NCBI RefSeq assembly: GCF_024169245.1 | Contig: NZ_JALJWP010000001.1 | Span: 5,147,501-5,211,500 of the forward strand | Length of the DNA stretch: 64,000 bases | Reading direction: 5' to 3' | DNA from: Pseudomonas koreensis | Lineage (GTDB): Bacteria > Pseudomonadota > Gammaproteobacteria > Pseudomonadales > Pseudomonadaceae | In this document: positions 1 to 7,962 of the stretch, one piece after another | How the letters are laid out: each line of letters begins with the position of its first letter | Numbering within the stretch: position 1 is the stretch's first letter | The notes under the pieces: model-generated | What the model saw: the letters and a program-made list of their open reading frames with translations, nothing else | The model's database searches: none | What the model was told of the DNA's origin: nothing | Position numbers and translations under genes: made by a program

Positions 1-501
1 CTGCTGCACTGGCGCGGTCAGTACCCGCTGGAGGAAACCGTCGAAGCCTTCGAACGCCTGCGCGAGGACGGCAAGATCGGCCGTTGGGGCGTGTCCAATT
101 TCGATGTTGATGATCTCGAAGAACTGTCCAGCTCGGCCTGCGCGACCAATCAAGTGCTGTACAACCTCGAAGAGCGCGGCATCGAATTCGATCTGCTGCC
201 GTGGTGCCAGCATCAGCGCCTGCCGCTGATGGCTTACTGTCCGATCGGCCAGGGCGGCGCGATGCTTGCCGAGCCGGTGCTGCAAGACATTGCCAGTCGT
301 CACAACGCCACCCCGGCGCAGGTTTCGCTGGCGTGGATCCTGCGCCAGGATGGCGTGATTGCGATTCCCAAGGCTGTGCGCCCTGAACATCTGCAACTCA
401 ATGCCGAGGCCGCGCAGCTGCAACTGGACGCCGGGGATCTGGCGGCGCTGGACAAGGTGTTCCCGGCGCCACAACGCAAGCAGCGGCTGGCCATGGTCTG
501 A
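1..501 (+). CDS. Aldo/keto reductase, C-terminal part (cut by window start)
   Basis: The frame is open from base 1, so the gene begins outside the window and only about 166 C-terminal residues are seen. Family features visible are the barrel strand with GRWGVSNF near residue 30, the NQVLYNL segment where aldo/keto reductases have their conserved Asn/Gln-rich strand, the MAYCPIGQGG loop, and the NADPH-binding tail AIPKAVRPEHLQLNAEA. Aldo/keto reductases reduce aldehydes and ketones with NADPH in the cytosol. The catalytic Asp/Tyr/Lys/His lie in the missing N-terminal half, so activity and substrate cannot be judged. It is followed after 24 bases by the DUF1810 gene on the same strand. Confidence 0.88.
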   Translation: MLHWRGQYPLEETVEAFERLREDGKIGRWGVSNFDVDDLEELSSSACATNQVLYNLEERGIEFDLLPWCQHQRLPLMAYCPIGQGGAMLAEPVLQDIASRHNATPAQVSLAWILRQDGVIAIPKAVRPEHLQLNAEAAQLQLDAGDLAALDKVFPAPQRKQRLAMV

Positions 502-525
502 GCCGCCGACTGCGAGGACTTGGCG

Positions 526-996
526 ATGAGAAGCACAGATCTGCACGACCCGTTCGACCTGCAACGTTTTGTCCAGGCACAGGACCCGGTGTTCGAACGG
601 GTCCAGCGTGAACTTGAAGAGGGCCGCAAGCGCAGCCACTGGATGTGGTTTGTCTTTCCGCAATTCGCCGGGTTGGGCGGCAGCGAAATGGCCCGGCGCT
701 TTGCCATTGGTTCGGCCGAGGAAGCGCAGGCCTATCTGGCCCACGAACTGCTTGGCGCGCGACTGCGCACCTGCACCCAATTGGTGCTCAACGTGCCGCA
801 GCGTTCGATTGCAGAGATTTTTGGCCATCCCGATGACCTGAAATTTCATTCTTCGATGACCCTGTTCGCCCAGTTCAGCGCCGAGGACAGCCTGTTCCAT
901 CAGGCGCTGGACCGTTACTTCCACGGCATTCTCGATGAATGGACGCTGCAGCTGCTCGACTCAAAACAGGCCCAGTTGCCCACCGATCAGGGTTGA
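526..996 (+). CDS. DUF1810 family protein
   Basis: 156 residues. It is recognised as DUF1810 by the N-terminal [19 protein letters not shown], the [12 protein letters not shown] motif and the conserved KFHSSMTLF segment. The biochemical role of the family is unknown. The ATG at 526 is preferred over the TTG at 520 because GAGG at 514-517 is then spaced 8 bases from the start. The last 36 bases overlap the 3' end of the convergent polB gene, so both stop codons lie inside the other gene. Confidence 0.85.
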   Translation: MRSTDLHDPFDLQRFVQAQDPVFERVQRELEEGRKRSHWMWFVFPQFAGLGGSEMARRFAIGSAEEAQAYLAHELLGARLRTCTQLVLNVPQRSIAEIFGHPDDLKFHSSMTLFAQFSAEDSLFHQALDRYFHGILDEWTLQLLDSKQAQLPTDQG

Positions 997-3324
997 GAAG
1001 TCGTCGTCGACAAACGGCAGAATCGCATCCGCCACCGGTTGCAGCTGGCGGGTGATGTAGTGGTCGTAATCGATGGCGGCGCGGCGTACCTCCAACGGCT
1101 CCGGGCCGGCCAGGGTGATGACGTAGCTGATCCAGCCGCCGTTCTGATACTGCCGGGGCCGACCCTGCTCGGCGTTGTAGTCGTCGGCCAGCCGCGCCGC
1201 ACGGACATGCGGCGGCACGTTGCGTTCATAATCGTCGAGGGTGCGGCGCAGACGCTTGCGATACACCAGCCGATCATCGAACTCTCCGGCGAGGGTCTTG
1301 CGCACGTAGTCGCGCACGTAATCCTGATACGGCTTGCGCTGGAAAATCCGCTCATACAGTTCCTGCTGAAATTGCCGGGCCAGCAGTGACCAGTCGGTGC
1401 GCACGGTTTCCAGGCCCTTGTAGACCATTTCCTCGCTGCCATCGCCACGGGTGACCAGACCGGCATAGCGCTTCTTGCTGCCCTCCTCCGCGCCGCGAAT
1501 CGTCGGCATCAGAAAGCGCTTGTAGTGAATCTCGAACTGCAATTCCAGCGCGCTTTCCAGCCCGTACTCGTCGCGCACATGCGCGCGCCACCAATCGTTG
1601 ACGTGCTTGACCAGCGCATGGCCGATCTGCGCGGCTTCTTCCTGACCGTGCAGGCGGCGCAGCCAGACGAAGGTGGAGTCGGTGTCGCCATAAATCACCG
1701 CGTGGCCCTGTTCCTCGATCAACTGGCGGGTACGCAGCATGATTTCGTGGCCGCGCAAGGTGATCGACGAGGCCAGCCGGGTATCGAAAAAACGGCAGCC
1801 GCTGGAGCCAAGCACGCCGTAGAAGGCGTTCATGATGATTTTCAACGCCTGGGACAGCGGCGCGTTGTGCTCGCGCTTGGCGGTCTCACGCCCTTCGGCC
1901 ACCCGCGCCACGATCGACGGCAGGCAATGCCGGGTGCGCGAAAAACGGGCGCCACGGAAACCCGGCACCGAGTCAGCGTCGTCGGGATGTTGCAGGCCTT
2001 CGATCAGGCCCACCGGGTCGATCAGAAACGTGCGAATGATCGACGGGTACAGGCTTTTGTAATCGAGGACCAGCACCGACTCGTACAACCCCGGCCGCGA
2101 ATCCATGACAAACCCGCCGGGGCTGGCCTGCGGCGGGTTGGTGCCGAGGTTCGGCGCAACAAAGCCCTGACGATGCATCAACGGCATGTACAAATGGGTG
2201 AACGCGGCAACCGAACCGCCGCTACGGTCGGCGGGCAGTCCGGTAACGCTGGCGCGTTCAAGCAAGAACGTCAGCAGTTCGGTCTTGGCGAAGATCCGCG
2301 TGACCAGTTCACAGTCCTTGAGGTTGTATTTGGCCAGCGCCGGTTTGTCTTCGGCGAACATGCGGTTGATCTCGTCCATGCGCTGGTACGGGTTGTTGAT
2401 GGCCTTGCCTTCGCCGAGCAGGGTCTGCGCGACGTTTTCTAGGCTGAACGAAGGAAAACTCCAGGTCGCCGACCGCAACGACTCGATGCCATCGATGATC
2501 AGCCGCCCAGCCGCCGAGGCGAAGTAATGATTACGGCTGCCGTGCTCGCGCCACTGCATTTCTTCGCCGCCACGGCCGATTTTCAGCGGCACGCCGAGAC
2601 GCCGGGCGTGTTCGTGAAGGATGCGCAGATCGAACTGCACAACGTTCCAGCCGATGATTGCGTCGGGATCGTGGCGAGCAAACCAGTCGTTGAGCTTCTT
2701 CAGGATCAGCGTGCGCGAATCGCAGTATTCGAGGTCGAAATCGACAATGCTGGCGTCGCCGTTCGGCGCGCCAAGCATGTACACCTGCCGCTCGCCGCAA
2801 CCTTCCAGAGCAATCGAATACAGCTCACCGTTTTCCGTGGTTTCGATATCCAGCGAGACCAGACGCAGTTTCGGCCGGTAGCCGGGGTCGGGTTTCAGCT
2901 GGGCGTTGAGCAGAACGCCCTCAGCATCAGGCGTGCCGCCGAACAGCACGGGCGCGGTGATGAAGCGCTCCATCAGATAGCGTTCCGGGGGGCGCACGTC
3001 GGCTTCGAAAACATCGACGCCGGCGCGGTTCAGCGCGGTTTCCAGGCGCATCAACTGGCCGTGTTGCTGGCAATACAGACCGAGCACCGGCCGGTGTTGA
3101 AAATCCTGCAGTGCGAGCGGGCGCAGTTCGACATTGTTTTCATCGTGCAGCAGACGCTCGGCCGCTTCACGCTGGGCGGCGGGAATGAACGCTACCGACG
3201 GCTGATGCGCCAGGCGCACACGGCGTGGCCCGGCGTCCGTCGCCAGCCAGAACTCGACTTCGGTGCCGGCCGGCGTATCGCGCCAATGCCGGGTCAGGAC
3301 GAAGCCCTGCTGTAAATCCACCAC
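961..3324 (-). CDS. polB: DNA polymerase II (family B)
   Basis: 787 residues, the usual length for bacterial DNA polymerase II, which acts in SOS-associated repair and replication restart. The 3'-5' exonuclease motifs are intact: ExoI DIE (Asp159, Glu161), ExoII NVVQFD (227-232) and ExoIII YNLKD (333-337). The polymerase motifs are intact too: motif [11 protein letters not shown] (421-430), motif B with Lys495 and NAFYG (499-503), and motif C YGDTDS (545-550). The predicted start is GTG at 3324, with GAGG five bases upstream. It is convergent with the DUF1810 gene and divergent from the CBS-domain gene. No LexA box could be identified by eye. Confidence 0.96.
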   Translation of the reverse strand: MVDLQQGFVLTRHWRDTPAGTEVEFWLATDAGPRRVRLAHQPSVAFIPAAQREAAERLLHDENNVELRPLALQDFQHRPVLGLYCQQHGQLMRLETALNRAGVDVFEADVRPPERYLMERFITAPVLFGGTPDAEGVLLNAQLKPDPGYRPKLRLVSLDIETTENGELYSIALEGCGERQVYMLGAPNGDASIVDFDLEYCDSRTLILKKLNDWFARHDPDAIIGWNVVQFDLRILHEHARRLGVPLKIGRGGEEMQWREHGSRNHYFASAAGRLIIDGIESLRSATWSFPSFSLENVAQTLLGEGKAINNPYQRMDEINRMFAEDKPALAKYNLKDCELVTRIFAKTELLTFLLERASVTGLPADRSGGSVAAFTHLYMPLMHRQGFVAPNLGTNPPQASPGGFVMDSRPGLYESVLVLDYKSLYPSIIRTFLIDPVGLIEGLQHPDDADSVPGFRGARFSRTRHCLPSIVARVAEGRETAKREHNAPLSQALKIIMNAFYGVLGSSGCRFFDTRLASSITLRGHEIMLRTRQLIEEQGHAVIYGDTDSTFVWLRRLHGQEEAAQIGHALVKHVNDWWRAHVRDEYGLESALELQFEIHYKRFLMPTIRGAEEGSKKRYAGLVTRGDGSEEMVYKGLETVRTDWSLLARQFQQELYERIFQRKPYQDYVRDYVRKTLAGEFDDRLVYRKRLRRTLDDYERNVPPHVRAARLADDYNAEQGRPRQYQNGGWISYVITLAGPEPLEVRRAAIDYDHYITRQLQPVADAILPFVDDDFSTLIGGQLGLF

Positions 3325-3519
3325 TGCGACCTCGAAAAATCAGACTGACCGGCATTCTACGCGGCATTGCCACGCCTGACCTTGGCAAAAAATACCGCGA
3401 ATCTGCGGAAAAACCCGGCGAATGGCGTTTTTTGCACGCTAACTGCCGCTTTGCCACCTTGCTCTGCGCGGCTGCGTCTACGATGCTTGATAAACAACGA
3501 CAACACCTGAGTAACCGCC

Positions 3520-3960
3520 ATGAAGACCGTCGCCCAACTGCTCAAGCTCAAAGATCAGAAAAATCAGGAAGTGCACCAGATCAAACCCGATCACATGGTG
3601 CTCGAGGCGCTGATGAAGATGGCCGAGAAAAACGTCGGCGCCTTGCTGGTGGTAGAAGATGACAAGGTGGTCGGCATCATCAGCGAACGTGACTACGCGC
3701 GCAAACTGGTGCTGAAAGGTCGCTCTTCGGTGGGGACGCCGGTCAGCGACATAATGGTCAGGGACGTGATCACCGTGGACACCCGCCAAACCGTCGACAC
3801 CTGCCTGGGCATCATGTCCGACAAACGCCTGCGCCACCTCCCGGTAGTCGAGGACGGCCAGTTGATCGGCCTGCTGTCGATCGGCGACCTGGTGAAAGAA
3901 GCGATTGCCGAACAGGCTGAACTGATCAAACAGCTGGAGCAGTACATTCGCGGCGAATGA
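3520..3960 (+). CDS. Protein with two CBS domains
   Basis: 146 residues made almost entirely of a CBS pair: the first domain is roughly residues 15-72 (VLEALMKMAEKNVGALLVV, GIISERDYARKLVL) and the second 80-138 (VDTCLGIMSDKRLRHLPVV, GLLSIGDLVKEAI). CBS pairs bind adenine nucleotides and act as energy or redox sensors. The stand-alone form lacks any catalytic partner domain, so its target is unknown. The gene is monocistronic, with a REP pair directly after the stop. Confidence 0.9.
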   Translation: MKTVAQLLKLKDQKNQEVHQIKPDHMVLEALMKMAEKNVGALLVVEDDKVVGIISERDYARKLVLKGRSSVGTPVSDIMVRDVITVDTRQTVDTCLGIMSDKRLRHLPVVEDGQLIGLLSIGDLVKEAIAEQAELIKQLEQYIRGE

Positions 3961-3983
3961 GCCTCGGACACCACCGCCGCCCC

Positions 3984-4073
3984 TGTAGGAGTGAGCCTGC
4001 TCGCGATAGCGGTTTGTCAGCCGAGAACAAAGGTGACTGATACACCGCTATCGCGAGCAGGCTCACTCCTACA
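3984..4073. repeat. Inverted REP pair, GAGCCTGCTCGCGA type
   Basis: The left arm begins TGTAGGAGTGAGCCTGCTCG and the right arm is its reverse complement, about 28 bases each, separated by about 30 bases containing TGTCAG and TGACTGATACA. It lies between the convergent CBS and glutathione transferase genes and is typical of REPIN elements of fluorescent pseudomonads. Confidence 0.85.
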
Positions 4074-4090
4074 TTGGTTTTGCGGTGAGC

Positions 4091-4714
4091 TCAGGTCGGC
4101 CAATGCCGCTCGAACACCGGTGCCAGCACCGGGTGTCGGTCAATCCTTTGCAGCCACGCATAAAAGCCCGGGCGGGTCTGGCGCAGATGTTCGCGGCTGC
4201 CGGCCCAGCGGCTCACCACGGCCGCCAGCACATCCAGTGCGCCGGGCGTTTCGTCGTCCAGGTACAGCTCGCCGGAAAACTGATCGGCAAATACCTCCCA
4301 ACTGAAGTGCAGACGCTGGCGCGTGCCAGCGATCAGGTTCTGCCGTGCGCTCTCGTCAGGCGTGAGCAACCAGCGCTCGGGATAATCGATGATGCCGACC
4401 GCCGCGTAGCAATTGCCGATGATATAGGCGAGGCCGCGGATCGCCTGATCGCGATCAGCCGCCTCGCTCGGCAACAGGCCGGACTTGGGAAACGTCAGGC
4501 CCAGGTGAATCAGGATCGCCGCACTTTCGGTCAGGGCGCTGCCGTCCGGCAGTTGCAAGGTCGGGATCTGCTTCAGCGGATTGAGTTTTCCCAGTGCCTC
4601 GGCAGCCTCGGCGCTGGCTTCGGTGTCAATGAAACGATAGGCGATCTGGCACAACTCCAGCGCCGCCTCGATGGCAGCCGCGCCGGAATTCTTGTGCCCG
4701 TAGAGCTGGTACAT
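4091..4714 (-). CDS. Glutathione S-transferase family protein
   Basis: 207 residues. The thioredoxin-like N-terminal domain runs from MYQLYGHKNSGAA through the KQIPTLQLPDGSALTESAAI segment, where Pro and the following Glu-Ser dipeptide bind the glutathione gamma-glutamyl group. The all-alpha C-terminal domain follows. The start at 4714 is chosen because GGGGGA precedes it by six to seven bases and it begins the thioredoxin fold directly; a longer in-frame reading to 4846 adds unrelated residues. The catalytic Ser/Cys is not certain (Ser10 is a candidate). Substrate unknown. Confidence 0.87.
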   Translation of the reverse strand: MYQLYGHKNSGAAAIEAALELCQIAYRFIDTEASAEAAEALGKLNPLKQIPTLQLPDGSALTESAAILIHLGLTFPKSGLLPSEAADRDQAIRGLAYIIGNCYAAVGIIDYPERWLLTPDESARQNLIAGTRQRLHFSWEVFADQFSGELYLDDETPGALDVLAAVVSRWAGSREHLRQTRPGFYAWLQRIDRHPVLAPVFERHWPT

Positions 4715-4909
4715 GTCCGTTTCCCCCGATAAGGCCTTTGCACAGGGTAGATGGCTGGCTGGCCTGCTGTAGAAAATTCTGCAAATGTGTCGTGATTGGC
4801 ACGTTTTTCCCATGCACTGCCGACTTGCGAAATCAACCTTCGCCAATCAGCGCTGGCGGTGCCCATCCCGCACCAAGAGCATTCATCGAACGCTATCCGC
4901 GTTCTTGTA

Positions 4910-5130
4910 AGGTGCGACAGGGAACCAAAAGTTCGCCTGTCCGAGCTGGCAACAAGGAGTTCACCGCGTGAATCTTCAGATCTTCCGCCGTCCGACAGAC
5001 CCGACTCACTTGCAAATCCAGCCGAGCAAATTCGGCTTGGTGCGTTTCTACTTTATTACCTGAAACCCAACGCACACTTAACGTGCCTGGCGACCGAGCA
5101 TCGCCGGGCGCCAGGTGTTATTTATTTTTT
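4910..5130 (+). ncRNA. Possible structured small RNA ending in a hairpin and T-run
   Basis: Three hairpins follow one another on the plus strand: GACAGG/CCTGTC with an inner GAAC/GTTC and AAAA loop (4916-4941); CCAGCCGA/TCGGCTTGG (about 5018-5040); and CCTGGCG/CGCCAGG (5086-5092 with 5109-5115) followed by TGTTATTTATTTTTT. The last resembles a weak intrinsic terminator. GGA triplets occur in single-stranded parts. No promoter could be placed and no known RNA family is recognised, so this is only a candidate. Confidence 0.25.
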
Positions 5131-5435
5131 AAATACGACAATGAATAAAAGGCGGTTTAGCAAGATTGTCGAACAATGAATTGCCGCCATTGAAGTTGCA
5201 CCAAAAGCGCACGCCTGAATGTGATGCAGTTATCCAATACTCCAGAATCAAAATAAGGAACATATCCTGTGAGCCGCTGAATTACTGACCTGCACCAAAT
5301 CGATTCGCCGCGCACCGTAAGGTGCTGAGCCTGATCACCGAGCAGCCGCTCTATCTCGCCAACTCGCGCGATACGGCGTTAACGCTGACTCGCACTCGAA
5401 AAAGCCCTTCTGCGAGGACTTGAAGACCATTTCGC

Positions 5436-5452
5436 GCTGTATAAAACAGCGA
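5436..5452. promoter_or_regulatory. Palindrome upstream of the sigma-54 promoter, possible activator site
   Basis: CGCTGT-ATAAA-ACAGCG is a perfect 6-base inverted repeat with a 5-base spacer. It is centred about 108 bases upstream of the predicted transcription start, a common distance for enhancer-binding-protein sites. The cognate activator is not encoded nearby and the motif does not match a consensus I can name. Confidence 0.3.
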
Positions 5453-5525
5453 GCGAACTTGAAACTTATAGAAATGCGACATCGGCAGCACCGAGATAAT
5501 CCACTCAATGCAGTTCGGCAATAAC

Positions 5526-5541
5526 TGGCACACCTGTTGCA
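5526..5541 (+). promoter_or_regulatory. Sigma-54 (RpoN) -24/-12 promoter for the tonB operon
   Basis: TGGCACACCTGTTGCA matches the RpoN consensus TGGCACR-N4-TTGCW at every defined position, with GG (5527-5528) and GC (5539-5540) twelve bases apart. Predicted transcription starts near 5552, leaving a leader of about 225 bases before tonB. Transcription would need an enhancer-binding ATPase encoded elsewhere. Confidence 0.7.
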
Positions 5542-5575
5542 AACTGTAACAAGCAGGAGACAGCTAACGTCTCCA

Positions 5576-5586
5576 AACAACAACAA
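5576..5586 (+). promoter_or_regulatory. A-rich Hfq/Crc-type (CA) motif in the tonB leader
   Basis: AACAACAACAA contains the AANAANAA pattern bound by Hfq with Crc in pseudomonads. It sits in the predicted leader four bases before AGGGA, the ribosome-binding site of the 8-codon frame. It suggests carbon catabolite repression, but there is a single motif and it lies far from tonB itself. Confidence 0.35.
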
Positions 5587-5601
5587 GCCAGGGAATGGAT
5601 C

Positions 5602-5628
5602 ATGAGCAATCAAAAAAGATATTCCTAA
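5602..5628 (+). CDS. Possible 8-residue leader peptide (MSNQKRYS)
   Basis: ATG-AGC-AAT-CAA-AAA-AGA-TAT-TCC-TAA follows AGGGA with eight bases of spacing, inside the predicted sigma-54 leader and about 150 bases before tonB. The ribosome-binding site and spacing are good, but so short a frame can occur by chance and no regulatory codon run or attenuator hairpin is evident. Confidence 0.25.
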   Translation: MSNQKRYS

Positions 5629-5776
5629 GCCAATAAGTTTGTTCGAGGCCACTTAAACAGATAGTCCAACTATCGGCTCGCGTACATCTTGAAGAAAGTT
5701 GCACCCACTCACTCGAACATCAGCCATATGTTCGGACGGCACCTTATTGCCCTTCATCTGACCCGAGGGAGCTTTA

Positions 5777-6601
5777 ATGAACGATGCGGTAAAGCACAGA
5801 ACCCTGCCGGGGACGTTGCAGCAAGCGCCGGTTCCGCCGCCCCCGGGCAGGCCGGCGTTTACAGCCAACACGTCACGACCCGGCGGGTTGAACAAACCAC
5901 AGATGCTCTTGCTGATCGCCGTGTCGGCACTGATACACGGCGGCGCGTGGTGGTTCTTCCATCAGGCGCGACCGGAGCCACTGCCGACGCCGCCGGAAAT
6001 TCCGGAAATGACCGTCGAGCTGACCAGCCCGACACCTCCGGCCCCGCCAACACCGGAACCACCGCCGCCGCCCCCGCCTCCACCGCCGCCGGAACCCGAG
6101 CAGCCTGTGGAGGACGAGGACGCGGTCAAGCCGCCGCCAAAACCGCTGGAGAAGCCCAAACCGATCGAGAAACCGAAACCGGTCGAGAAGCCAAAACCAG
6201 TGAAGAAAGTCGAGCCGCCGAAAGCGCCGCCCGCCCCGGCGCAACCGTCCGCACCTGCGGCGCCGACCACACCGAGCGCACCACCGGCACCACCTGCTGC
6301 ACCCGCTCCGGTCAAGGAATCGGCGGCGATTTCCGGCCTGGCCAGCCTTGGCAATCCGCCGCCGGAATATCCGTCGCTGGCGCTGCGACGTAATTGGGAA
6401 GGCAGCGTGGTGCTGCGCATTCAGGTGCTGGCCAACGGCCGTGCCGGTGCGGTGACGGTGACCAAGTCCAGCGGCAAACCGCAACTGGATGAGGCGGCCG
6501 TCGCGGCGGTGAAGAACTGGAAGTTCATTCCCGCCAAGCGCGGTGACACGCCGATCGACGGCTTCGCCACCCAGACCATCGATTTCAAATTGCCGCAGTG
6601 A
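5777..6601 (+). CDS. tonB: TonB energy-transducing protein
   Basis: 274 residues. A single N-terminal membrane anchor at residues 42-60 contains the Ser-x3-His motif (Ser50, His54) needed for coupling to ExbB/ExbD. A long proline-rich periplasmic spacer follows (about 65-180, with runs of Pro and repeated Lys-Pro/Glu-Lys-Pro units). The C-terminal TonB domain (about 188-274) has PEYPSLALRRNWEGSVVLRI and the usual AVAAVKNWKFIPAKRG. TonB carries proton-motive energy from ExbBD to outer-membrane receptors. The start is supported by GAGGGA six bases upstream. It heads the tonB-exbB-exbD set and is followed by a receptor gene, so it is probably dedicated to that receptor. Confidence 0.95.
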   Translation: MNDAVKHRTLPGTLQQAPVPPPPGRPAFTANTSRPGGLNKPQMLLLIAVSALIHGGAWWFFHQARPEPLPTPPEIPEMTVELTSPTPPAPPTPEPPPPPPPPPPPEPEQPVEDEDAVKPPPKPLEKPKPIEKPKPVEKPKPVKKVEPPKAPPAPAQPSAPAAPTTPSAPPAPPAAPAPVKESAAISGLASLGNPPPEYPSLALRRNWEGSVVLRIQVLANGRAGAVTVTKSSGKPQLDEAAVAAVKNWKFIPAKRGDTPIDGFATQTIDFKLPQ

Positions 6602-6646
6602 CGGCGCAACCGACTCATTACTGATTAACGCAAGCGAGGTGTAGCC

Positions 6647-7354
6647 ATGAACGATTCACTGTCTTCGATGATTGTCCCCGGTGTGCTCTGGGGTCTGGTG
6701 CTGTTTTCCGTGGTCAGTTGGGCGATCCTGCTGGTCAAGTCGGCCCAGTACCTGCGCCAGAAAGCGCAGAACAAACAGTTCACCAAAGCCTTCTGGAGCG
6801 CGCCTGACCTGCTCACCGCCGCCGAACACGCCAGCCAGTATCCGGGCTCGCTGGCGCGCATCGCCAGCAGCGGTTTCGAAGCCCTGCTGGTGGAAGATTC
6901 GCCGCGCACCACTCAGCAACTGGCGCACACCATCAACCGTTCCGATCGTCTGGAGCGTAACCTGCGCCAGCAGATCCAGAAGGAACGTCGCTCGCTGGAA
7001 AACGGCCAGGCGATCCTCGCCAGTATCGGCAGCACCGCACCGTTCATTGGCCTGTTCGGCACGGTCTGGGGAATCATGGAAGCCCTGCAAAGCATTGGCG
7101 AAACCGGCTCGGCCAGCCTTGAAGCGGTCGCCGGGCCTATAGGCCACGCGCTGATCGCCACCGGCGTGGGCATCGCCGTCGCGGTGCCGGCAGTGCTGAT
7201 CTACAACTTCTTCCTGCGTCGGCTGAAACTCGCCTCGGCGGATATGGACGACTTCGCCCACGACTTCGACGCCCTCGCCTCGCGCAGCGCGTTTTCCATC
7301 AGCCGTCAGGCCATCGCCAGCAAAAGCACGGCCGCCGTGCGGGAGGCCAGCTGA
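6647..7354 (+). CDS. exbB: ExbB-type proton channel subunit (MotA/TolQ/ExbB family)
   Basis: 235 residues with three membrane segments in the ExbB layout: about 10-30 (VLWGLVLFSVVSWAILL), 124-146 (APFIGLFGTVWGIMEAL) and 166-190 (GHALIATGVGIAVAVPAVLIY). The conserved GLFGTVWGI and the third-helix pattern are intact. ExbB pentamers surround ExbD and use the proton gradient to energise TonB. The stop codon overlaps the exbD start by one base (TGATG), which implies translational coupling. Confidence 0.94.
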   Translation: MNDSLSSMIVPGVLWGLVLFSVVSWAILLVKSAQYLRQKAQNKQFTKAFWSAPDLLTAAEHASQYPGSLARIASSGFEALLVEDSPRTTQQLAHTINRSDRLERNLRQQIQKERRSLENGQAILASIGSTAPFIGLFGTVWGIMEALQSIGETGSASLEAVAGPIGHALIATGVGIAVAVPAVLIYNFFLRRLKLASADMDDFAHDFDALASRSAFSISRQAIASKSTAAVREAS

Positions 7355-7755
7355 TGTCGTTCTCCACTCAAGACAGCGATGAAGTGCTCAGCGAAATGAA
7401 CGTCACGCCGCTGGTCGACGTGATGCTCGTGTTGCTGGTGGTGTTCATCGTCACCGCGCCGCTGATGACCAACGCGATCAAGGTCAACCTGCCGAAAACC
7501 GACGCCGTGGCGCCCGCCGAAAAGAAAGATCCGGTGGTGGTCAGCGTCGATCAGGACGGCAAGTTCTATCTGGCCAAGACCGAACTGGCCCCGGAATCCC
7601 TCGAGGCCAGCCTCAAGGAAGTCAAGGCCAAGGACGCCGAGGTGCGCGTGCAGTTACAGGCCGATGCCGCCGTCAACTACGGCCAGGTGGCCAAGGCCAT
7701 GGCATCGATCGAACGCTCGGGCATCAGCAAGATTTCGGTGATGACCACCCACTGA
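7354..7755 (+). CDS. exbD: ExbD-type proton channel subunit
   Basis: 133 residues. It has a cytoplasmic N-terminus, one membrane helix (about 19-39, PLVDVMLVLLVVFIVTAPLM) with the essential protonatable Asp at residue 22 (Asp25 in E. coli ExbD), then a periplasmic domain ending ISKISVMTTH. It completes a full TonB-ExbB-ExbD complex. A gap of 207 bases separates it from the receptor gene; no strong terminator is seen there, so read-through is plausible. Confidence 0.94.
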   Translation: MSFSTQDSDEVLSEMNVTPLVDVMLVLLVVFIVTAPLMTNAIKVNLPKTDAVAPAEKKDPVVVSVDQDGKFYLAKTELAPESLEASLKEVKAKDAEVRVQLQADAAVNYGQVAKAMASIERSGISKISVMTTH

Positions 7756-7962
7756 GTGCGGTGTTGGCGGCCCTTGAGAGCACCCGCCGGCACCGCTGAA
7801 AAAGAATCCCGTCGCACCCGGCCGACCGAAAAAAACGCCACGCGTCTTCGGAGGGATCGGCTTGCTTGAAGAAAGTGGTTTTCCGCGCGCGGTATCACCG
7901 GAAGCGGAGCAATGAGCGGCTCACAAGGCCAATTCGATAACGTCTGAAAATCGGAAACAACC

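Larger units (their letters stand above)
4715..5776. other. 1.06-kb gene-poor region upstream of tonB
   Basis: No convincing coding sequence over 30 residues is seen on either strand. Part of it is visibly poorer in GC than the flanks (about 5110-5280 and 5400-5680). It holds several hairpins (4916-4941, 5018-5040, 5086-5115, 5151-5188), a palindrome at 5436-5452, a sigma-54 promoter at 5526-5541, an A-rich Hfq/Crc-type motif at 5576-5586 and an 8-codon reading frame at 5602. Each is listed separately where supportable. Confidence 0.6.

Noticed and set aside
1525..2442. 305-codon plus-strand frame inside polB
   Set aside because: It is antisense to a gene with all polymerase motifs intact and encodes no recognisable domain.
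4798..4815. TGGCACGTTTTTCCC, resembling a sigma-54 promoter
   Set aside because: The essential GC of the -12 element is CC here, and there is no gene start at a suitable distance downstream.
5260..5470. Possible decayed gene upstream of the sigma-54 promoter
   Set aside because: A short frame (ITEQPLYLANSRDTALTL) reads plausibly but has no recognised homologue and no ribosome site, so a pseudogene call is not supportable.
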